Assembly: GCA_040387555.1 (NCBI GenBank)
Contig: JAZKDO010000003.1
Span: 1,151,033-1,215,032 of the forward strand
Direction of reading: 5' to 3'
DNA from: UBA4416 sp040387555
Lineage (GTDB): Bacteria; Bacteroidota; Bacteroidia; B-17B0; Aurantibacillaceae
Length of the DNA: 64,000 nucleotides
Positions 58,697-64,000 of this stretch are shown here, piece after piece; the stretch's first letter is position 1; the number at the start of each line of letters is the position of its first letter. A program made the position numbers and the translations under genes. The notes under the pieces are model-generated. The model was not told the DNA's origin and searched no databases. It was given only the letters and a program-made list of their open reading frames with translations.

Positions 58697-61600
58697 TTAA
58701 TCTTCTACAGTTGCATTTGCCTGTTTCATCTTTCTCAGGAACATATCCCTTTTTGTCGGACTTACTATTGTAAATTGAAAACCCGGCCCACTTTTAACAT
58801 CCTGTTTTTTGTCTTTGGATTTTAATTCCTTAATGGAGTTATTAAATTCTGCACTGCTGCTTACAACACTCATTACACCTTTAAAATAATAGAAATAATA
58901 CCAGGTTTGAGGATCAAGTTCAAAATAAAGAGTGAAGTTATCACCACCTTTTTTTCTTTGAATTTGTATATAACCCGGCACTTGTCTGTAAATCTCCGTT
59001 TTATTAATAGCACCCAAACCTATAGGTCCGTTTGAAATAAAGGAACGGCTTGTTTTATCATATCTCATTTCTGTATTAGTAATCAGGAATGTTTTTTCGA
59101 ATTCGTCAGGAAATTTTTTAATAGATCCATTCAAATTTAAATCAGCAATAACCTTATCGCCTTTCTCCTTGCCCAATATTTCTGTGATTCCTTTATTAAA
59201 TACTTTATTACTAAAATCTATTGCGGGTAATGTGTTGTTATAAACTTCCACATCTTTAATCATCTTTTTTAAGGCGCTTTTATCAAAGAAAAAATCAATC
59301 GTACTCATTAATTCAAAGGTTGCTGAATCATTGATTGTACTATGAGTTGCAATACCAATTGAATTGAATTGTACCTGCCCCAAATCTGCGCCAAGATCCA
59401 TTTTACCTTCTGCATAAACTTTACAGGTTTCTGTATTTAAACTGATGTAATTTCCGGGTAAAGATTGTTCAACAAATTTTTCTTTATTGGTAATACGGTA
59501 TTCTTTAGCTTCTTTGTCAAATCCTAAAAAACCGTCGGCGCCAATTACGTCTACGTCTTTTTTTCCACCCCGTAACGATACAAAAGATGAATACACCATG
59601 TTTGTATCCTGACCGTAGATAATAGCAGATCCAACAGCTTTGCCATTCATATCGGTTGTATTGGCCGGTAAAGGGATTAAAATCTCATTAGGATCTATTT
59701 CACCATTGAATTTTAAATAGGCTTTTCCAATCTTTCCGCAGGCGTGAACAATTTTTGTACCTCCTTCGTAAGTCAAAAATTTGTTGGATGCAAAAAGATA
59801 AACTTTTCCGGCGAAACTAAAATAATCATTGAACTGAAATTTTGCATCTTCTGAAATATCTCCTTCCGATACGGTTTGACCTATCGTATCAGGTTTAATG
59901 GTATTAAATTTGATCAAATAAGGTTTATTATTTTCATCTAAATATTGATAATCTCCATTTGCCAGGTAGCTTTTTAGTCCGAAAATATTAGCTGTTACAT
60001 TTCTTATGGTATGATATTTCGTAACGGTATTAGCTAAAATAACCGAATTTTTTAAAGTGTCGATTACTGCATTTTTGAAAATCACAACTTTACCAGAATC
60101 AGGGAATAAACGGGCATCTGCCACATTGATAAAAGGCACATTGATACAGGTAATGATGTATTTTTTTAGATTATATTTTGCTGCCGGTGCAAGAAAGCGC
60201 AAGGAATCCTGTTTTGGATGAACAGAGATGAATTGAGGACCTTCTAAGTCTAAGGCATTTTCTACACTTCCGTTAAGTTTTTTTGTTTCATCACCTAACT
60301 GAATTTCTTCTGAATCCATAAACCATTTAAATCGCTCCATATAAGCGATATATTGGTTTTTAGGGAACCGTACAATCGTTGCATTACCATTAGCTACAAA
60401 TTCTCCTACACGTTTTTGGAGATCCATTTTAGCATTAACATTATCAGATGCAAAGGTTAAACCCTCTTCTCCAATAGCTTTTAAATGAAAATTTGCAGTA
60501 TCGGAAAAGAATTGATGTTGCTTAAATAAAATATTAACAGCCACAATATCTGCTTTAACCATATCAACTGTTCCATTCCCATGCAATTCCAGCGGACTTA
60601 AGGAATATTTACCTTTGAATGTACATGTGTTGTTGTAGGTTTTAAAAGGACTTGCTTTATCGGTTGCATTCATTAAATCTTTATAAGGCATCCAGTGAAC
60701 ATATACAGTATCGCCATGAGCCTGTGGGAATTCAATAGGATCAATTTGTTCTTTGATGTCGTATGAATTAGCAAGTGTGTTCATGCTATCCGGAAAGAAA
60801 ATAAAATCTTTCGACTTGGTGGTAGATGTCACATAATTTAAATCTCCATCTGCTCTTAAACCTTTATTACTTAATTTAATATCATTTTCGAATTTTGCTT
60901 TTCCTCCATATACCTGAAACCCCCCGGGAGGCGTTTTTCTAACAAACCCAAGGGAGTAATCGGGTTGCAGGGATAGTTGTTCTCTGAAAGTTGGAAATAT
61001 TCCTGCAGAAGAAAACTCACCTTCAAATATCAAACCTTCATTACGGAAGTTATCCAAACTGTCCATTGTGAAAGGATCCAATTTATAGTAAAATTTATCC
61101 CGGTCATAAACGCCTTTAAATATTGTTTTCTTATCGTAAAATGTATAACTCTCCTTAAAGCTTTGAAATTGAGGAAATGTAGATGCTTTGCCATATCCGC
61201 TATGATTTTTTGGCGCATCAATTCTCAGTTCTCCGTTTAAATTTTCAATAACAGTTTGAACTCTTCTGAAAGTAAAATTGCCATTAACATCGGCCTCTCT
61301 TGATACTACATATATCCGACATGAATCAATTGTTTTCATTCTTACTTTAAACATATCGTAATCAAACACAAAATCTTTCCCATGAAATTCAAACTTACCA
61401 GAAGCTACTGTTCCAGCGAATTCAATTGTTCTGTTTTTCTTTAAAACTAATTCGTTGCGCTTAGGGAAAATAAATACCTTTTGGGTATCGCTTAACAAAA
61501 TATTTTCTACACCTCTGATAGTAATATCGTAAGTGTTGTTTAAAAGACTCATAGTAGCGTTATTATTATTTGGAAAGACAGAATGAATTGTAATAATGTC

Positions 61601-63166
61601 ATAATCTTTTTCATGCTTCTGATGTTTTGTATAATCAAATAAACGAGGCCTAATTGTTATCATATCGGTTTCGGGCTCATAATAAATCAAACCAAAAATT
61701 GCCATCTTAAATATTATGGGCCTTAAATCAACTGCCAGGTATTTAATGTATTTAGCAAAATCCACTGTGGTAAACTTTAGCACGTTACCATTGTTATTAT
61801 AGTATTCGTTCATCTTAGTAACAGGACTCACATTTTCGCTTCCTTTAATAGCATCCAAACGACCTCTTGAAAAGAAATCTTGTGATTCAAAAAAAGCTTC
61901 ACCCTGAGTATTGTTTGGAAGGAAATTAAATTCAATTTTCGGTTCATCTATTTTCCAAACCAACTGTTCAAAATACATATCCACTTTGTGATAAGTATTA
62001 AAATATGGTGATTTTTCAAGTCCGTCATCCGTTCTTAAAAGTGTTACTGTCTTTTTTTCAACTTGGTAAACAAAACTTAAACCTGGATGAATAATGGAAT
62101 CTTTTTCTAAATAAAATTTTACTGAAGCCGGTTTTGCATTTATTTTTTCCTTAGTCATTGAAAAGGACCGAGCAGATAATTCCAGAAATTTAGCATTGTT
62201 CCTTCTGAAAATTATTTTCGCTGGATTAGTGGCATTACCGGAACCTACAAATTTGTTACCACGCATACCAAACCCACCATCATAATCCACATCCGGATAA
62301 ATATTTTTAACAACCAATCGCTTACTGTAAGAATCAAAGCGGGGGTAGGTTGGATCGCCATTTTCTGTTACAATTTTATCTGTTACCCTTCCTTTTTGTG
62401 GAACATCAAAATATTGTTTACCTACGAATGTGGCAGAATCAGAATGATAGCCCCCTGTTTTACAATCTAAAGCCACTCTTATCAGATCAGCATACACATC
62501 ATCACCAACGCCCGTTCGTTTCCAGCTTAGTCTTCCTCCGTTCCCAACAAATTTTCCCCAGGATGGATAATAAATACCTTGTATGTTTTCAATGGAAATG
62601 GAGTCTCCTCTTGGACTCGCACCCACTAAAGTAAATTTTGGAAAAACAACTTTTGGAATGGAATCAAATTCGAATTTGTAGTTGGTTTCAACACTTCGGT
62701 AGCTATAAGTTGGCGACTTATAAAATACATTATTGTCGAATATATTTTCACTCATTTCTAAATATTCACCATAATTTTTAAGGTTTTTTGAATTGAATAT
62801 TTTTTCAATACATAACTGCCAGTTGTCAAATACTTCTGGGTTTTGTTTTGAATTAATAAAATTTACTACAGCATTCAGGTAACTTATAAAATAGGGGTAA
62901 GGTTTCAGCTTTCGCTGAAGCATCGCATTACTTGTTTTGTAAACGGCAGCTCTGTACTTACTTGAAAAGTCAGGTGATTTCCATATTTTTTGAAAATTTA
63001 AAACGTATTGTTCCGCATCTTTTTTGTTAGCCGAAAAATCATAAAAATATTCATTCAGCTCTTTGATATATTTTACCGAATCAGAGCTAAACTGTGTTAA
63101 TTTTTGTGCACTCACAAGTGATGCAGCAAAAATGAGTAAAGAAGTAAATGCTATTTTTTTAATCAT
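58697..63166 (-). CDS. Very large exported protein, unknown function
   Basis: 1,489 residues with a signal peptide (MIKKIAFTSLLIFAASLVSAQ). I recognise no domain. The first 180 residues are helical; after that the sequence is a long series of beta strands with recurrent short units ending in (F/L)-x-G-(K/E/T) (for example FEGEFSSAGIF, FKGKYSLSPLELHGNGTVDM, VGEFVANGNATIVRF, LKSYLANGDYQYL), which suggests a beta-helix or beta-taco repeat like LptA/AsmA-type lipid-bridging proteins. The last 100 residues contain QRKKGGDNFTLYFELDPQTWYYFYYFKGVM. No T9SS sorting domain is visible. Envelope location is likely; the bridge idea is an inference from repeat shape only. Confidence 0.7.
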   Translation of the reverse strand: MIKKIAFTSLLIFAASLVSAQKLTQFSSDSVKYIKELNEYFYDFSANKKDAEQYVLNFQKIWKSPDFSSKYRAAVYKTSNAMLQRKLKPYPYFISYLNAVVNFINSKQNPEVFDNWQLCIEKIFNSKNLKNYGEYLEMSENIFDNNVFYKSPTYSYRSVETNYKFEFDSIPKVVFPKFTLVGASPRGDSISIENIQGIYYPSWGKFVGNGGRLSWKRTGVGDDVYADLIRVALDCKTGGYHSDSATFVGKQYFDVPQKGRVTDKIVTENGDPTYPRFDSYSKRLVVKNIYPDVDYDGGFGMRGNKFVGSGNATNPAKIIFRRNNAKFLELSARSFSMTKEKINAKPASVKFYLEKDSIIHPGLSFVYQVEKKTVTLLRTDDGLEKSPYFNTYHKVDMYFEQLVWKIDEPKIEFNFLPNNTQGEAFFESQDFFSRGRLDAIKGSENVSPVTKMNEYYNNNGNVLKFTTVDFAKYIKYLAVDLRPIIFKMAIFGLIYYEPETDMITIRPRLFDYTKHQKHEKDYDIITIHSVFPNNNNATMSLLNNTYDITIRGVENILLSDTQKVFIFPKRNELVLKKNRTIEFAGTVASGKFEFHGKDFVFDYDMFKVRMKTIDSCRIYVVSREADVNGNFTFRRVQTVIENLNGELRIDAPKNHSGYGKASTFPQFQSFKESYTFYDKKTIFKGVYDRDKFYYKLDPFTMDSLDNFRNEGLIFEGEFSSAGIFPTFREQLSLQPDYSLGFVRKTPPGGFQVYGGKAKFENDIKLSNKGLRADGDLNYVTSTTKSKDFIFFPDSMNTLANSYDIKEQIDPIEFPQAHGDTVYVHWMPYKDLMNATDKASPFKTYNNTCTFKGKYSLSPLELHGNGTVDMVKADIVAVNILFKQHQFFSDTANFHLKAIGEEGLTFASDNVNAKMDLQKRVGEFVANGNATIVRFPKNQYIAYMERFKWFMDSEEIQLGDETKKLNGSVENALDLEGPQFISVHPKQDSLRFLAPAAKYNLKKYIITCINVPFINVADARLFPDSGKVVIFKNAVIDTLKNSVILANTVTKYHTIRNVTANIFGLKSYLANGDYQYLDENNKPYLIKFNTIKPDTIGQTVSEGDISEDAKFQFNDYFSFAGKVYLFASNKFLTYEGGTKIVHACGKIGKAYLKFNGEIDPNEILIPLPANTTDMNGKAVGSAIIYGQDTNMVYSSFVSLRGGKKDVDVIGADGFLGFDKEAKEYRITNKEKFVEQSLPGNYISLNTETCKVYAEGKMDLGADLGQVQFNSIGIATHSTINDSATFELMSTIDFFFDKSALKKMIKDVEVYNNTLPAIDFSNKVFNKGITEILGKEKGDKVIADLNLNGSIKKFPDEFEKTFLITNTEMRYDKTSRSFISNGPIGLGAINKTEIYRQVPGYIQIQRKKGGDNFTLYFELDPQTWYYFYYFKGVMSVVSSSAEFNNSIKELKSKDKKQDVKSGPGFQFTIVSPTKRDMFLRKMKQANATVED

Positions 63167-63230
63167 GAAAAACTGTTGTTAGTATTCAAATATATCGATA
63201 GGATTCCATAATTGTCACACATTTTACAAA

Positions 63231-63265
63231 CAAAATATTCAATCATTTTTTGAATGAATATTTTG
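63231..63265. promoter_or_regulatory. Inverted repeat between divergent genes
   Basis: CAAAATATTC (63231-63240) pairs perfectly with GAATATTTTG (63256-63265). It lies midway between the divergent large exported protein gene and the YajQ gene, where a regulator could act on both. Confidence 0.5.
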
Positions 63266-63328
63266 TTTTAGAGGAGTTTATAATTTTAATTTTTTTGTAC
63301 TTTTATGCAAACAAGAAAAAAATATTTT

Positions 63329-63817
63329 ATGCCATCATTTGACATCGCTAGCAAAGCTGACCCACAAACCCTTGATAATGCTATTAATGTAGCAAAAAAA
63401 GAAATTTTGAACCGATTTGACTTTCGTGATTCAAAAAGTGAAGTGGATCTTAATAAAAAAGATTTGATTATTAGTATTACGACTGAACATGATATGCGGC
63501 TTCAGGCTATTATTGATGCGATTCATAGCCGAATGATGAAACAAGGCTTGGATCCGAGATGTTTGGATGAAAGTAAAGCACATTATCCGTCTGGAATGGT
63601 TATAAAAAAAGAGATCAAGATCCGTCAGGGAATTGAAAAAGAAGCTTCAAAAAAAATATTGAAAGATATAAAAGACAGTAAAATCAAAGTCACCGCGCAA
63701 GTTATGGACGATATTATACGCGTTTCCAGTAAGAGCATTAATGATTTACAGGCCGTAATGGCTTTATGCAGAAAAGGGGACTATGAAGTGCCCTTACAAT
63801 TTATTAATATGAAATAA
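63329..63817 (+). CDS. YajQ-family nucleotide/nucleic-acid-binding protein
   Basis: 162 residues from the ATG at 63329; the upstream in-frame ATG (63305) adds eight residues that do not fit the family start MPSFDIASKADPQTLDNAINVAKKEI. Two ferredoxin-like repeats: FDFRDSKSEVDLNKKDLIISITTEHDMRLQAI and IRQGIEKEASKKILKDIKDSKIKVTAQVMDDIIRVSSKSINDLQAVM. Relatives bind c-di-GMP, GTP or nucleic acids; the ligand here is not decided by sequence. Confidence 0.92.
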   Translation: MPSFDIASKADPQTLDNAINVAKKEILNRFDFRDSKSEVDLNKKDLIISITTEHDMRLQAIIDAIHSRMMKQGLDPRCLDESKAHYPSGMVIKKEIKIRQGIEKEASKKILKDIKDSKIKVTAQVMDDIIRVSSKSINDLQAVMALCRKGDYEVPLQFINMK

Positions 63818-63954
63818 ACCCTGTGATATTTTGATTTCTGTAAAGTCGCTTGTGTTTAATGGTTAATAACCTTGATTTTTGAAAAAATAATACGCAGTAA
63901 ATCAATGCTTTACAGAGAATAATTAAATCCTTTAAAAAAACATTAAAATATTTC

Positions 63955-63984
63955 TTGTGGGTAAACAAAAACTTATTACATTTG
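63955..63984 (+). promoter_or_regulatory. Promoter of a stable-RNA gene beyond the window
   Basis: TTG (63955-63957), 19 bases, TACATTTG (63977-63984), then GCACCCCG. The tract TTGTGGGTAAACAAAAA before it resembles TTGTGTAAACAAAAA before the tRNA-fMet promoter. No coding start follows in the remaining 16 bases, so a tRNA or rRNA operon probably starts outside. Confidence 0.65.
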
Positions 63985-64000
63985 CACCCCGTTATTTGAT

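Overview
The window is AT-rich chromosomal DNA of a Bacteroidota bacterium. The evidence is type IX secretion (T9SS) C-terminal sorting domains, promoters of the TTTG-N19-TAnnTTTG kind (before bioB and the initiator tRNA), A-rich leaders in place of strong Shine-Dalgarno sites, and several families typical of the phylum (TPR/PD40, TPR-SpoIIE, DUF983). The genus cannot be fixed from this window.

Layout. 1-5.5 kb: two tandem paralogous secreted propeller proteins, the first cut by the window edge. 5.6-12.9 kb: rocD, a DUF900-like hydrolase, a zinc-ribbon membrane protein, a biotin group (bioB, a WG-repeat gene, bioF) and a sulfatase-modifying-factor-like protein. 12.9-20.5 kb: a membrane protein coupled to an ECF sigma factor, a TPR-SpoIIE phosphatase and alaS. 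20.8-38.6 kb: M23 peptidase, APC permease and lipoprotein in one run, then DUF983, a methyltransferase, a serine hydrolase, an SF1 helicase, a DUF4139 protein, recR, a TPR/PD40 protein, an oligopeptide-binding lipoprotein, an MMPL-type exporter, a lipoprotein and a MEDS-domain protein. Three copies of a dispersed hairpin repeat and one long extragenic palindrome lie between these genes.

39.0-57.5 kb is an integrated genomic island of about 18.4 kb. It starts in the 3' half of an initiator tRNA-Met gene, ends at a 60-bp exact direct repeat of that half, and has paired 13-bp-spaced repeats (probable integrase arm sites) inside each end. It carries a zinc-ribbon tyrosine integrase, a serine resolvase, and a protein with the motifs of the family A DNA polymerase / T7 RNA polymerase palm. 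A hairpin-rich non-coding stretch lies immediately upstream of that protein. The island also carries an SRAP (YedK/HMCES-like) operon and a defence operon in the order regulator, adenine methyltransferase, DUF262, HEPN nuclease, BsuBI/PstI-type endonuclease. The rest is small unknown genes, two lipoproteins, a CoiA-like nuclease and two membrane proteins. I see no relaxase or conjugation genes.

Beyond the island are era (TTG start), a 1,489-residue secreted protein of unknown function, and a YajQ-family gene. The last bases hold a promoter very like the tRNA promoter, so a stable-RNA gene probably begins just outside the window.

The best candidates for something undescribed are the palm-polymerase gene with its structured upstream region, and the DUF262-HEPN pair placed between the methyltransferase and endonuclease of a type II restriction system.
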